64,000 nucleotides of DNA from Massilia agri. Its GTDB lineage: Bacteria; Pseudomonadota; Gammaproteobacteria; Burkholderiales; Burkholderiaceae_D. Positions 49,941 through 59,408 of this stretch are shown here, piece by piece. Below the pieces are notes generated by a model. It was not told where the DNA came from. It saw only the letters and a list, made by a program, of their open reading frames with translations, and searched no databases. Each line of letters opens with the position of its first letter. Within the stretch, counting starts at the first letter, position 1. The position numbers and the translations under genes are program-made. Location: contig NZ_JANUHA010000018.1 in NCBI RefSeq assembly GCF_024753255.1, positions 41,094-105,093 of the forward strand, in the 5' to 3' direction.

Positions 49941-52609
49941 TGGCCACGATCCTGATCGTCGACGATCGGCCGAGCAATCGTGTCTTCCTGAACGCGCTGC
50001 TCGGCTATACCGGCCATCGCCTGCTGGAAGCGGAAGACGGCGCCCAGGCGCTGGCGCTGGTGCGCAGCGAGCGTCCGGAACTGGTCATCACCGACATCCT
50101 GATGCCGGTCATGGACGGCTACGAGCTGGTCCAGCAAATCCGCAGCGATCCCGCACTGCGCGCCACCCGCATCATCTTCTTCTCGGCCGTCTACGCCGAG
50201 CGCGAGACCCAGGCGATGGCGGCGCGCTGCGGCGTGGCCACCGTGCTGCCCAAGCCGGCCGACGCCCAGCAGATCCTCGAAGCCGTCAACGCCGAACTGG
50301 GCGGAGGCGAAGCCGCGCCGCCACCAGCGCCCGAGATCACCGAGCGCGAGCGCGCCCTGCCCTTCGACCTGTGCGCGCGCCTGGGCGAACTCGAACGCAT
50401 GTGCCTGGCCCTGATCGGCGAGCGCCGCGTCGAGACCCTCGCCGCCTCCTTCCTCGATGCCGCGCGCCGCGTGCTGCACGCGGACTATGCGGCCCTGTGC
50501 CTGATCGACCGCAACGAGCGCCACGTGCGCCACCTCGATTCCTGGTCGCTCGATACCTCCCTGTTCGAGTGCCATGCGCGCGACGAGATGCGCCTGCCGG
50601 GCGTCCTGATGCGCGCCCGCGCGCCGCTGCGGCTCTCCGAGGGCGATACCTTGCTGTCCAGCCTGCCTGCCGGCCATCCGGGCATCGGCAGCTTCCTCGG
50701 CCTGCAGGTGCACGACCTGCAGCACCCGCTCGGCTGGCTCTACTGCGCCCGCCATCCCGGCGCCCCGGCCTTCACCGAGGAGGAAGAGCGCTGGGCCACG
50801 GCCCTGGCCGCCCAGCTGGCGGTCGCCTACGAGAACCTGAACCTGTACGACGTGGTGCAGCGCCACGCCTCCCAGCTGCAGCTCGAGGCCCTGGCGCGCG
50901 CCGACGCCGACGCCGCCCTGCGCGAGAGCGAGCACCGGCTGGAGCTGGCCCGCCAGGTCTTCGACAGCACCCAGGAAGGCATCATGATGACCGATGCCGA
51001 AGCGAAGATCGTGGCGGTCAACCCGGCCTTCGAGCAGATCACCGGTTACCGCGAGGCCGAAGTCATGGGATTGACTCCCCGCATCCTGCGCTCGGGCCGG
51101 CACGACGCCACCTTCTACCGCGACATGTGGAACTGCCTGGAGAAAGACTGGCAATGGCGCGGCGAGATCTGGAACCGCCGCAAGAACGGCGAAGTCTATC
51201 CGGAACGCACCAGCATCAGCGCGGTGCACGACGATGCCGGCAAGCTCACGGCCTATGTCTCGGTGTCGACCGACCTGTCGGCCCTGAAGGCCGCCCACCA
51301 CCAGCTCGACTTCCTGTCGAACCACGACGCCCTCACCCTGCTGCCGAACCGCTCCCTGTTCAACGACCGCCTGCAGCAGGCGATCGCCGCGGCGCGCCAG
51401 GGCGACGGAGAATTGGCGCTACTGCTGTTCAATGTCGACCGCCTGTCCCGCATCAACGACAGCCTGGGCCATGCGGCCGGCGACGCCGTGCTGCGCGAAG
51501 TGGCCAGGCGGGTCAGCGAGATCGCCGGCCCGACCGACACCCTGGCGCGCCTGTCCGGCGACGAATTCGTGCTGCTGCTCACCAGCTGCCACGACAACGA
51601 GGACATCATCCTGGCCGCGCGCCGCCTGATCGACGCCATCGCCCAGCCGCATACGGTGGGCGGGCATGACGTGGTGGTGACCGGCAGCGTCGGCATCAGC
51701 ATCTTCCCGCGCGACGGCGCGGCCCCCGGCGACCTGCTCAAGGCGGCCGACGCGGCCCTGGGCGACATGAAGAAGTCCGGGCGCAACGGCTTCCGCTTCT
51801 TCAAGGGCGAAATGAATGCCCAGGCCCTGCGCTGGCTGGCGCTGGAAACCCGGCTGCGGCGCGCCATCGAGCGCGGCGAGCTGGCCCTGCACTACCAGCC
51901 ACAGATTTCCCGCATCGAAGGCAGTGTGGTCGGCATGGAAGCCCTGCTGCGCTGGCGCAGCGAAGAAATCGGCGTGGTCTCGCCGGGCGACTTCATCCCG
52001 CTCGCCGAGGACACCGGCCTCATCCACCCGATCGGCGAATGGGTGATCCGCCAGGCCTGCTTCCAGAACAAGGCCTGGCAAAACGCCGGCCTGCCGCCCG
52101 TGAAAGTGGCCGTTAACGTCTCGGCCAACCAGTTCAAGGCCGGCTCGGTGAGTGCCATGGTGCACAAGGCGCTCGCCGACAGCGGCCTGGCGCCGCGCTA
52201 CCTGGAAGTGGAACTGACCGAGAGCGTGATGCTGGGCGACAGCGCCGTCGCGGAAGCGCAGATGGCGGAGTTGCGCGCCATGGGCGTGTCGCTGTCGCTG
52301 GACGACTTCGGCACCGGCTACTCCTCGCTGGGCTACCTGTCGCGCTTCCCGCTCGACAAGCTCAAGATCGACCAGGCCTTCGTCCGCAACATCACCACCG
52401 AGCAGCGCAGCGCCGCCATCGCCCAGGCCACTATCGCCCTGGCCCAGGGCCTGTCGCTGTCGGTCGTGGCCGAGGGCGTGGAAACCATCGGGCAGCGCGA
52501 CTTCCTGGGCCTGATCGGCTGCGACGTGATGCAAGGCTTCCTGTACAGCCGCCCGGTGCCGGCGCACGAGATGGCCCAACTGCTGGCGAAGGGGCGTGTG
52601 GCGGTCTGA
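49940..52609 (+). CDS. REC-GAF-PAS-GGDEF-EAL cyclic-di-GMP protein
   Basis: 889 residues. Receiver (about 1-120; phospho-acceptor Asp52, Lys105 in LPKPAD), a GAF-like region (about 155-300; FLDAARRVLHADYAALCLIDRN), PAS (about 335-450; GIMMTDAEAKIVAVNPAFEQITGY), GGDEF with SGDEF at 539-543, and EAL at 667-669 with DDFGTGYSSLGYLSRF and EGVE intact. Phosphodiesterase activity is likely and cyclase activity possible. No membrane segment. No kinase neighbour, so its phosphodonor is elsewhere. Translation may be coupled to a 19-residue upstream ORF. Confidence 0.95.
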   Translation: MATILIVDDRPSNRVFLNALLGYTGHRLLEAEDGAQALALVRSERPELVITDILMPVMDGYELVQQIRSDPALRATRIIFFSAVYAERETQAMAARCGVATVLPKPADAQQILEAVNAELGGGEAAPPPAPEITERERALPFDLCARLGELERMCLALIGERRVETLAASFLDAARRVLHADYAALCLIDRNERHVRHLDSWSLDTSLFECHARDEMRLPGVLMRARAPLRLSEGDTLLSSLPAGHPGIGSFLGLQVHDLQHPLGWLYCARHPGAPAFTEEEERWATALAAQLAVAYENLNLYDVVQRHASQLQLEALARADADAALRESEHRLELARQVFDSTQEGIMMTDAEAKIVAVNPAFEQITGYREAEVMGLTPRILRSGRHDATFYRDMWNCLEKDWQWRGEIWNRRKNGEVYPERTSISAVHDDAGKLTAYVSVSTDLSALKAAHHQLDFLSNHDALTLLPNRSLFNDRLQQAIAAARQGDGELALLLFNVDRLSRINDSLGHAAGDAVLREVARRVSEIAGPTDTLARLSGDEFVLLLTSCHDNEDIILAARRLIDAIAQPHTVGGHDVVVTGSVGISIFPRDGAAPGDLLKAADAALGDMKKSGRNGFRFFKGEMNAQALRWLALETRLRRAIERGELALHYQPQISRIEGSVVGMEALLRWRSEEIGVVSPGDFIPLAEDTGLIHPIGEWVIRQACFQNKAWQNAGLPPVKVAVNVSANQFKAGSVSAMVHKALADSGLAPRYLEVELTESVMLGDSAVAEAQMAELRAMGVSLSLDDFGTGYSSLGYLSRFPLDKLKIDQAFVRNITTEQRSAAIAQATIALAQGLSLSVVAEGVETIGQRDFLGLIGCDVMQGFLYSRPVPAHEMAQLLAKGRVAV

Positions 52610-52707
52610 ACTCCGCTTTTCCCCACCCTGCCCAAACGCAACAGTGCATGGCGGACGCGCGCGGTAGAATGCATGCTCGTCAGTCAGTTTCCAACCAGGG
52701 ATCACCA

Positions 52708-55626
52708 ATGAGCAAGAACTTCACGCGCGGCCTCTGCCTGGCCGCGCTGCTGTGCGCGCAGCCGCCGGCCACTGCCGCGGCTGGCGCCATCGCAGCCAAG
52801 GGGTCCGCCTCGGCCGCCGCTGCGGCCACCACCGCACCATTGCGCCTCGACGCCCCGATCCCGGTCGGCCCGCAGGTCAAGGTCGGCAAGCTGGCCAATG
52901 GCCTGACCTATTACATCCAGAAGAATGCGCGCCCGGAGCGCAAGCTCGAGCTCCGCCTGGTGGTCAAGGCCGGCTCCATCCTCGAGGACGAGGACCAGCG
53001 CGGCCTGGCGCACTTTGTCGAGCACATGGCCTTCAATGGCTCGACCAATTTCCGCAAGCACGAGCTGGTCTCCTACCTGCAGTCGATCGGCGTCGGCTTC
53101 GGCGCCGACCTGAACGCCTATACCTCGTTCGACGAGACCGTCTACATCCTGCCGATCCCGACCGACAAGCAGGAAAACGTGAGCAAGGCTTTCCAGGTGC
53201 TGGAAGACTGGGCCCACGGACTGAGCTTCGACCCCGAGACGATCGACAAGGAGCGCGGCATCGTGCTGGAAGAGCTGCGCCTCGGCAAGGGCGCCTCGGA
53301 CCGCATGAGCAAGCAGATCATGCCGGCCATCTTCAACGGCTCCAGGTACGCCGAGCGCCTGCCGATCGGCACCGAAGACGTGTTGCGCAATTTCACGCCC
53401 GAGGCCCTGAAACGCTTTTACCGCGACTGGTACCGCCCCGACCTGATGGCGGTCGTCGTGGTCGGCGACATCGACCCGGGCCAGGCCGAGAAGCTGGTCA
53501 AGTCGCACTTCGCCCACTTGAAGAATCCCCAGCCGTCGCGCCCGCGCGCCTATGCCGAGATTCCCGCGCGCCAGTCGACCCAGGCCCTGGTCGTGACCGA
53601 CCAGGAAGCCACCGGCAACGCGGTGCTGATCCGCTATCCGGTGCAGAAGGTCGAGGAAGCCGGCACCATCCGCGCCTACCGTGACGACCTGGTGCAGTCG
53701 CTGTTTGCCGCCATGCTGAACCAGCGCTTGCAGGAGCTGTCGCAGCTGCCGGAACCGCCCTTCATGGGCGCTTCCAGCTCGCTCGGCAAGCTGACCCCGC
53801 GCTACCGCTCCTACAATGCCTCGGCCGCGCTGGGTCCGCGCGGCGCCGAGGTAGCCCTTTCGGCCCTGGTCGAGGAAAACGAGCGCGCACGCCGCTACGG
53901 TTTCGGCGCTGCGGAACTCGAGCGCATGAAGAAGAACCTGATGCGCACCTACGAGCAGGCCTGGAACGAGCGCGCCAAGAGCGACTCGGGAACCTATGCC
54001 GCCGAGTACATCCGCAACTTCCTGCAGCAGGAAGCGATTCCCGGCATCGACACCGAATACCGCTACGTGAAGGAGCTGGTGCCCGGCATCACCCTGGACG
54101 AGGTGAACGCCTATGCGCGCCGCACCATCCCGGCCGACTCGGGCAAGCTGGTGCTGTACACGGGCGTGACCCGTCCCGACACCCCGAAGGGCGAGCAGCT
54201 GCTCGCGACCGTGGAAGCGGCCCAGCACGCCGAGGTGAGCCGGCACGACGAAAAAGCCGTGGCGGCGCGCCTGATGGACAAGCCGCCCAGGGCTGGCGCC
54301 ATCGTCGCCCAGGCCCAGGACAAGGCGCTCGGCCTGACGCACCTGACCTTCTCCAACGGCGTGAAGGTCATCCTCAAGCCGACCGACTTCCGCAACGACC
54401 AGGTGATGATGAGCGCCGCCCGCTTCGGCGGCCAGAGCCTGTTCGGCGACCAGGACATCCTGAATGCGCGCTTCGCCAACGCCATCGTGGCCAGCATGGG
54501 CGTGAAGGACTTCACCCCGCTCGACATGCGCAAGATCCTGGCCGGCAAGGCGGCCCAGGTGAACGTGGGCCTGGCCAACTACACCGACGTGGTGGTGGGC
54601 GCCTCGGGCGCCACCGACATCGAGACCATGCTGCAGCTGACCTGGCTGAAGTTCAGCGGCGTGCGCCGCGACGAGGACCTGTTCCGCTCCTACGTCGGCA
54701 AGCAGGCCGAGCAGGCGCGCAACCAGACCGCCCAGCCGGGCACGCGCTTCGGCGACGCGGTGATGGCCGCGCTGTACAACAACCACCCGCGCGCACCGCG
54801 CAGCCTGACGCCCGAGGAATACGCGCAGATCGACCTCGACCGCAGCATCGACATCTTCCGCCAACGCTTCTCCAGCGCGAAAGACCTGACCTTCATCCTG
54901 GTCGGCAGCTTCGATCCGGCGGCCATCAAGCCCCTGCTCGCGACCTACCTCGGCAGCCTGCCGACGCCCGAGATCCCGGTGGCCTACCGCGACGTCGGCC
55001 TGCGCCCGGCCACCGGCGTGGTCAAGCGCGAAGTCAAGAGCGGCACCGAGCCGAAGAGCACGATCTCGCTGACCTTCACCGGGCAGGCGGAATTCACGGA
55101 AGCCGAGCAGCTGCGCCTGTCGGCCCTGCTCGAAGTGACGAACATCCGCATCATCGACGTGCTGCGCGAGCAGATGGCGCTCATCTACGGCGGCGGCGCA
55201 ACCGGGGCGCTGAGCAAGATCCCGTATGGGAACTACTCGATCGGCGTGACCCTGCCGACCGGGCCCGAGAACGTCGACAAGGTGCTGGCCACCACCTTTG
55301 CCGAGATCAAGCGCCTGCAGACCCAGGGGCCGGATGCGGCCGACCTGGAAAAGGTGAAAAGCAACTGGATCCAGAACCACCGCCGCTCGCTGCGCGAGAA
55401 CGGTTACTGGCTGGGACACCTGCAGGCGGCCTTGAGCGAAGGCACCGACCCGGCCTCGATCCTCGATGTCGAGAAGCGGGTGCAGGCATTGACGGCGGAC
55501 GATATCCGCCTTGCTGCGCAGCGCTATTTCAACGAGCGCAACTATGTGCAGGTGGTGTTGAATCCGGAGACGGCGGCGCCGGCGCAGGTGGCGGCGCATA
55601 CCGGCAAGCCGGCGCCCGGGGGTTAA
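52708..55626 (+). CDS. M16-family zinc metallopeptidase, periplasmic
   Basis: 972 residues from ATG 52708 (AGGGA upstream). Signal peptide about 1-25, then an Ala-rich stretch. The inverted zinc motif HFVEH (His102, Glu105, His106) with the second ligand Glu182 (76 residues after His106, in DKERGIV) is intact in the N-terminal half; the second half (from about 560) is the inactive M16 repeat. Architecture matches pitrilysin/PqqL-like proteases that degrade peptides in a closed chamber. It follows the GGDEF-EAL gene by 98 bases and is followed by repeat R5. Confidence 0.93.
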   Translation: MSKNFTRGLCLAALLCAQPPATAAAGAIAAKGSASAAAAATTAPLRLDAPIPVGPQVKVGKLANGLTYYIQKNARPERKLELRLVVKAGSILEDEDQRGLAHFVEHMAFNGSTNFRKHELVSYLQSIGVGFGADLNAYTSFDETVYILPIPTDKQENVSKAFQVLEDWAHGLSFDPETIDKERGIVLEELRLGKGASDRMSKQIMPAIFNGSRYAERLPIGTEDVLRNFTPEALKRFYRDWYRPDLMAVVVVGDIDPGQAEKLVKSHFAHLKNPQPSRPRAYAEIPARQSTQALVVTDQEATGNAVLIRYPVQKVEEAGTIRAYRDDLVQSLFAAMLNQRLQELSQLPEPPFMGASSSLGKLTPRYRSYNASAALGPRGAEVALSALVEENERARRYGFGAAELERMKKNLMRTYEQAWNERAKSDSGTYAAEYIRNFLQQEAIPGIDTEYRYVKELVPGITLDEVNAYARRTIPADSGKLVLYTGVTRPDTPKGEQLLATVEAAQHAEVSRHDEKAVAARLMDKPPRAGAIVAQAQDKALGLTHLTFSNGVKVILKPTDFRNDQVMMSAARFGGQSLFGDQDILNARFANAIVASMGVKDFTPLDMRKILAGKAAQVNVGLANYTDVVVGASGATDIETMLQLTWLKFSGVRRDEDLFRSYVGKQAEQARNQTAQPGTRFGDAVMAALYNNHPRAPRSLTPEEYAQIDLDRSIDIFRQRFSSAKDLTFILVGSFDPAAIKPLLATYLGSLPTPEIPVAYRDVGLRPATGVVKREVKSGTEPKSTISLTFTGQAEFTEAEQLRLSALLEVTNIRIIDVLREQMALIYGGGATGALSKIPYGNYSIGVTLPTGPENVDKVLATTFAEIKRLQTQGPDAADLEKVKSNWIQNHRRSLRENGYWLGHLQAALSEGTDPASILDVEKRVQALTADDIRLAAQRYFNERNYVQVVLNPETAAPAQVAAHTGKPAPGG

Positions 55627-55632
55627 GCTGTT

Positions 55633-55742
55633 GTAGGGTGTGCGGCTATGCCGCACGCGCGTTCAAATCCCGTGTGAACGGATACAGCCTGCGCTATTCA
55701 TGCACTGTTTGAACGCGCGGACGGCGGAGCCGTCCACCCTAC
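55633..55742. repeat. Dispersed palindromic repeat, copy R5
   Basis: 110 bases: GTAGGGTGTGCGGC at the left and GCCGTCCACCCTAC at the right, inner arms CGCGCGTTCAAA and TTTGAACGCGCG. It fills the gap between two convergent genes. The stop TAG of ribE (55744-55742) shares its G with the right end, giving TAGTAGGG. Confidence 0.92.
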
Positions 55743-56365
55743 TACTTGGCGGAGAGCATGCGCTCCACGTAGCGCGCAATCAGATCGATCTCCAGATTCA
55801 CCTTCGACCCCGCCTTCAGGTGCTTGAGCGTGGTGACCTCGATCGTGTGCGGAATCAGGTTGATCGAGAAACGGCACACCTTCCCGCCTTCCGCTTCGAC
55901 ATCCTCGACGCGGTTCACCGTCAAGGAAACGCCGTTGACGACGATCGATCCCTTGTAGGCCAGGAACTTGGCCAGCTCCCAGGGTGCGTCGATCACCAGT
56001 TCACGCGACTCGCCCACCGGCTCGAAGCTGTGCACCGTGCCCAGGCCATCGACGTGGCCCGACACCAGGTGGCCGCCCAGGCGCTCGGCCAGGGTGAGCG
56101 CCTTTTCCAGGTTGACTTCGCCTGCGCCATCCAGGCCGACGGTCTTGCTCAGGCTCTCGCGCGAGACGTCCACGGCGAAGCTGTTGCCGGTCTTTTCGAC
56201 CACGGTCATGCAGGCGCCGTTGATGGCGATCGAGTCACCCAGCGCGACGTCGGCCAGGGGCAGCGGGCCGGCGTCGATCTGCAGGCGCACGCCGGCAAAG
56301 GAGCCGCCTTCGAGCGGGGTGACGGAGGTGATCTTGCCGACGGCGGCGACGATTCCAGTAAACAT
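55742..56365 (-). CDS. ribE: Riboflavin synthase alpha subunit
   Basis: 207 residues, normal length, start ATG 56365. MFTGIVAAVGKI and the duplicated barrels (GDSIAINGACMTV in the first, GSIVVNGVSLTVN in the second; SGHVDGLG) are diagnostic. It dismutates two lumazines to riboflavin. Downstream of ribD with a 5-base gap on the minus strand, and at the end of a transcript that may begin at the pilin genes. Its stop overlaps repeat R5 by one base. Confidence 0.97.
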   Translation of the reverse strand: MFTGIVAAVGKITSVTPLEGGSFAGVRLQIDAGPLPLADVALGDSIAINGACMTVVEKTGNSFAVDVSRESLSKTVGLDGAGEVNLEKALTLAERLGGHLVSGHVDGLGTVHSFEPVGESRELVIDAPWELAKFLAYKGSIVVNGVSLTVNRVEDVEAEGGKVCRFSINLIPHTIEVTTLKHLKAGSKVNLEIDLIARYVERMLSAK

Positions 56366-56370
56366 GCTGC

Positions 56371-57528
56371 TTATTCCTTCGTAGTGATGTCGGTATGGGG
56401 GTGCGCGAACCGGGCCAGGATGCGGATGTCGTCGCCGACCCGCGCCACGTCGTGGAAGCGCAGCCGGCGCTTGTCCGCGAGGCTTGCCAGCGGCGGCAGG
56501 TCGAACATGCCCTGCCCCGGTCCGATCAGGCTCGGGGCCAGGTAGACCAGCAGCTCGTCGACGCAGCCTTCGCGCACCATCGAGGCATTCAGCTTCGAGC
56601 CGGCCTCGACGTGGACTTCGTTGATTTCGCGCCGGCCGAGCTCGCGCATCAGGGCCGGCAGGTCGACCTTGCCCTTCGGGTTCGGCAACTGCATGACGTC
56701 GTGTCCCGCCGCGCGCAGGGCGGCGGCTTTCTCGGGCATCTCGACGGCAGCGGCGATCCAGCACGGCTCGCCCTGCAGGATGCGCGCATCCAGGTCGATC
56801 TCGAGGCGGCTGTCGACGATCACGCGGCGCGGCGGCAAGGGCGTGTCGACGCCGCGCACGGTCAGTTGCGGATCGTCCGCCTTGACGGTGCCGATGCCGG
56901 TCAGGATCGCCTGGGCGCGGGCGCGCCAGGCGTGGCCATCGGCGCGTGCGTCCGGGCCGGTGATCCACTGGCTTTCGCCGCTGTGCAGCGCGGTGGCGCC
57001 GTCCAGGCTGGCGGCCACCTTCAGGCGCACCCAGGGCAGGCCGCGCCGCATGCGCGAGAAGAATCCGATGTTGAGCTCGTGGGCGGCATCGGCCAGCACG
57101 CCGGAAGTGACGGCGATGCCGGCCGCCTCCAGCTGGGCCAGGCCGCGGCCGGCGACCAGGGGGTTGGGGTCGGTCATGGCGGCGACGACGCGGCCAATGC
57201 CGGCCTGCACCAGCGCGTTCGAGCACGGCGGCGTGCGGCCGTGGTGGCTGCACGGCTCCAGGGTCACGTAGGCGGTGGCGCCGCGCACATCGTTGCCGCG
57301 GGCGGCGGCATCGCGCATTGCCTGGATCTCGGCGTGCGCCTGCCCGGCCGGCTGGGTGTGGCCGGCGCCGATCACGGTGCCGTCACGCACGATCACGCAG
57401 CCGATGCGCGGGTTCGGCGCGGTGATATACATACCTTTCGCGGCCCAGGCGAGGGCCAGGGCCATGCCCTCGGTGTCGTCGCGAATCTCTACCCTGTCCT
57501 CTTGCACGTTTCTCTTCCTGTCTGCCAT
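56371..57528 (-). CDS. ribD: Bifunctional pyrimidine deaminase / reductase RibD
   Basis: 385 residues. Deaminase domain (about 18-165) with zinc motif HAEIQAM and PCSHHGRTPPC; reductase domain (about 170-385) with LKVAASLDGATALHSGESQWITG and VHVEAGSKLNASMV. Works on the GTP cyclohydrolase II product. The ATG lies 6 bases after the fimT stop codon with no promoter visible between them, so transcription probably continues from the minor pilin operon. Confidence 0.96.
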   Translation of the reverse strand: MADRKRNVQEDRVEIRDDTEGMALALAWAAKGMYITAPNPRIGCVIVRDGTVIGAGHTQPAGQAHAEIQAMRDAAARGNDVRGATAYVTLEPCSHHGRTPPCSNALVQAGIGRVVAAMTDPNPLVAGRGLAQLEAAGIAVTSGVLADAAHELNIGFFSRMRRGLPWVRLKVAASLDGATALHSGESQWITGPDARADGHAWRARAQAILTGIGTVKADDPQLTVRGVDTPLPPRRVIVDSRLEIDLDARILQGEPCWIAAAVEMPEKAAALRAAGHDVMQLPNPKGKVDLPALMRELGRREINEVHVEAGSKLNASMVREGCVDELLVYLAPSLIGPGQGMFDLPPLASLADKRRLRFHDVARVGDDIRILARFAHPHTDITTKE

Positions 57529-57534
57529 GCCAGC

Positions 57535-58107
57535 CTAGCGCGGCGCCTCCGCGCCGTCGCAGGCATCGTCGCGCGCCGGATTGCATACGCGCACCCGACC
57601 GAGCATATTGATTTTAATACGGCGGATATGCTCGCCATGGAAGAGCGAAAGCGTACCGAGCCGGGACGCGTTGCCGCCCGCATCGCTGCAGCTGCGCCCG
57701 GCGCCATTGTAGGCGATGTACTGCGGCGGCGCTGACTGGGTGAAGGAAAAGTCGATCCGCACGCCTTCCGGCACCGGGCCGTGCACCTGCAGGATCTCGT
57801 CGCCGACGCCCGGCTGGCGGTCGCCGTCGCGGTCGATGAAAACTGTCCAGCCGCGGGTCCAGTCGGCGCCGCCGGGGTCGCGTGGCATCAGCTTGACGCG
57901 CGCATTGCGGGCAATGGCCTGGGCCCGGGTCTCGGCGATCGCGCCCATCAGGTCGCCGGACGCCGTGCGCAGTTGCTGGGCCGCCAGCAAGGCCTGCAGG
58001 TCGGGGGCGGCGACCGCCATCAGGATGGATGCGATGGCGACGACGACAGCCAGCTCGACCAGGCTGGCGCCGGCCGTCGACCGACGCAGCTTGCCTGCGT
58101 GCCTCAT
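57535..58107 (-). CDS. fimT: FimT/GspH-family minor pilin
   Basis: 190 residues. A type IV prepilin signal is cleaved after the Gly at residue 13, giving mature ASLVELAVVVAIASILMAVA with Glu5. The GspH/FimT core carries LRTASGDLMGAIAETRAQAIARNARVKLMPRD and WTVFIDRDGDRQPGVGDEI. It is the last pilin gene, overlapping the PilE-like gene by 4 bases (ATGA), and runs into ribD. It is thought to help assemble or tip type IV pili, and in some species to bind DNA. Confidence 0.92.
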   Translation of the reverse strand: MRHAGKLRRSTAGASLVELAVVVAIASILMAVAAPDLQALLAAQQLRTASGDLMGAIAETRAQAIARNARVKLMPRDPGGADWTRGWTVFIDRDGDRQPGVGDEILQVHGPVPEGVRIDFSFTQSAPPQYIAYNGAGRSCSDAGGNASRLGTLSLFHGEHIRRIKINMLGRVRVCNPARDDACDGAEAPR

Positions 58108-58553
58108 GGCCAGCAGCGCGGCCCGGCGCCGCTCGCACCCTGGGTGCCGGTGCTGTCGAAGGTCAGTACGCCGCAGTCCGGGTCGCGGAAACGCGCGTCG
58201 ACTCTTTCCGTCCCCGGCCGTGCGCGCAGCACGATGCAGTGGCGGATGTCCTGCCCTTCGCAGGCGTAGCCGTCGATCTCGTAGGCGCTCTTCTCAGGCC
58301 GGGTACCGAGGTGCCAGGGAAAATCGCGGCTGGCGGGATCGTTCGCGCCGGACGAGAAAGCCAGGTAGCGGTGGTGCTGGGCACGGTACTGTTCCTGGCG
58401 CTGCATGGCGTCGACCAGGGCCAGTTGCGCCTCGGTGCGGCGCGCCTTGACGATATGCCGCGCATAGCCCGGCCAGGCGATCGCGGTCATGATGGCCAGG
58501 ATCGCGACCACGATCAGCACCTCGATCAGGGTGAAACCCTTGTGCCTGCTCAT
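58104..58553 (-). CDS. pilE: PilE-like type IV minor pilin
   Basis: 149 residues. Short leader then G-FTLIEVLIVVAILAIMTAIA with mature Glu5; C-terminal pair of cysteines (CEGQDIRHC) suggests a disulfide loop, as in PilE-type minor pilins. Overlaps pilX by 4 bases (ATGA). Whether it is the PilE of P. aeruginosa nomenclature is inferred from order (V-W-X-E-T). Confidence 0.92.
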   Translation of the reverse strand: MSRHKGFTLIEVLIVVAILAIMTAIAWPGYARHIVKARRTEAQLALVDAMQRQEQYRAQHHRYLAFSSGANDPASRDFPWHLGTRPEKSAYEIDGYACEGQDIRHCIVLRARPGTERVDARFRDPDCGVLTFDSTGTQGASGAGPRCWP

Positions 58554-59401
58554 CGCCGCTCCGCTCCTCTCGACGCCACCATGGTGTCCTGCCAGTTGCC
58601 GATTTCACGCCATCCGACCCGGATGCCGGGGCCGCCGGGCGAGCCGGGTGCGCCCGGCGGCCCCGCCGCTTCGGGCTGGGCGGGAGGCGGCGTGCCGCCG
58701 CCGGGCCCGCCACCCGGCGAAGGCGGCTGCTCCGCTTCCGGGGCAGCCGGCGCATCGGGTACACCGGGGACGTCCGGCGCGCCCGGCTCCACCCCGGGTG
58801 GCGCCCCTGTGCCCGGCGCCGGCGCACCGGGTGGCAGCACCTTGCGGTAGTAAGCCTGCACTGCCGCCTGGGTCGTCTCCACGCTCCCGAATCCGAGCGC
58901 GGTGATGCGATACAGCAGGGTGTCCGGGCTGGAAGGCATCAGCTCGATCAGGTAGCGCGGCGCCTGTGCCGCCAGCGCGCCGCCAGTCGGCATGCTCACC
59001 CCGCTGAAGGCGCCGAGTACGACGCCCGGCCCTTCCCGATCGGCCAGGGCCGCATGGATGTCCACGCCGGCTGCCTGGCGGCAGAGTCCCCCGAAAGGCG
59101 CGCCACCCCGGCAGCCGTCGGCAAAGGCGGCGGGATCCGCGTGCGCCAGCGCCACGGCCCGGACCGAGCCGGGGTCCAGGCCGCCTTCGATATCGTGCTC
59201 GGCGTCGCGCAGCCCCGCCATGGCGCCGTGCAGGGCCAGCATGCGGTCGCGCTCGTGCCCGGCGACCCGGGCGGAGGCGATGGCGGCACGGGCGGCGGCA
59301 ATGCCCGTCATGAGCACCGCCAGCATCAAGAGCAAGGCCGTCAACAGGGCCACGCCGTGCTGTCGTGCCTGCCGGGGCAGCATGAAGTCGCGTGACGTCA
59401 T
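58550..59401 (-). CDS. pilX: PilX-type minor pilin assembly protein with a Pro/Gly-rich tail
   Basis: 283 residues from ATG 59401; a longer frame to 59602 overlaps pilW and is unlikely. N-terminal hydrophobic segment with PilX signature GVALLTALLLMLAVLMTGIAAARAA preceded by a Q-H-G leader, then the PilX core to residue about 188. The last 100 residues differ from usual PilX: about 70 residues consist mainly of Pro, Gly, Ala and Glu with GPPGAPGSPGGPG-like collagen-type spacing, followed by a normal-looking 20-residue end (GWREIGNWQDTMVASR). Part of the minor pilin operon; 7 bases after the pilW stop. Confidence 0.88.
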   Translation of the reverse strand: MTSRDFMLPRQARQHGVALLTALLLMLAVLMTGIAAARAAIASARVAGHERDRMLALHGAMAGLRDAEHDIEGGLDPGSVRAVALAHADPAAFADGCRGGAPFGGLCRQAAGVDIHAALADREGPGVVLGAFSGVSMPTGGALAAQAPRYLIELMPSSPDTLLYRITALGFGSVETTQAAVQAYYRKVLPPGAPAPGTGAPPGVEPGAPDVPGVPDAPAAPEAEQPPSPGGGPGGGTPPPAQPEAAGPPGAPGSPGGPGIRVGWREIGNWQDTMVASRGAERR

Positions 59402-59408
59402 CGCGCCC

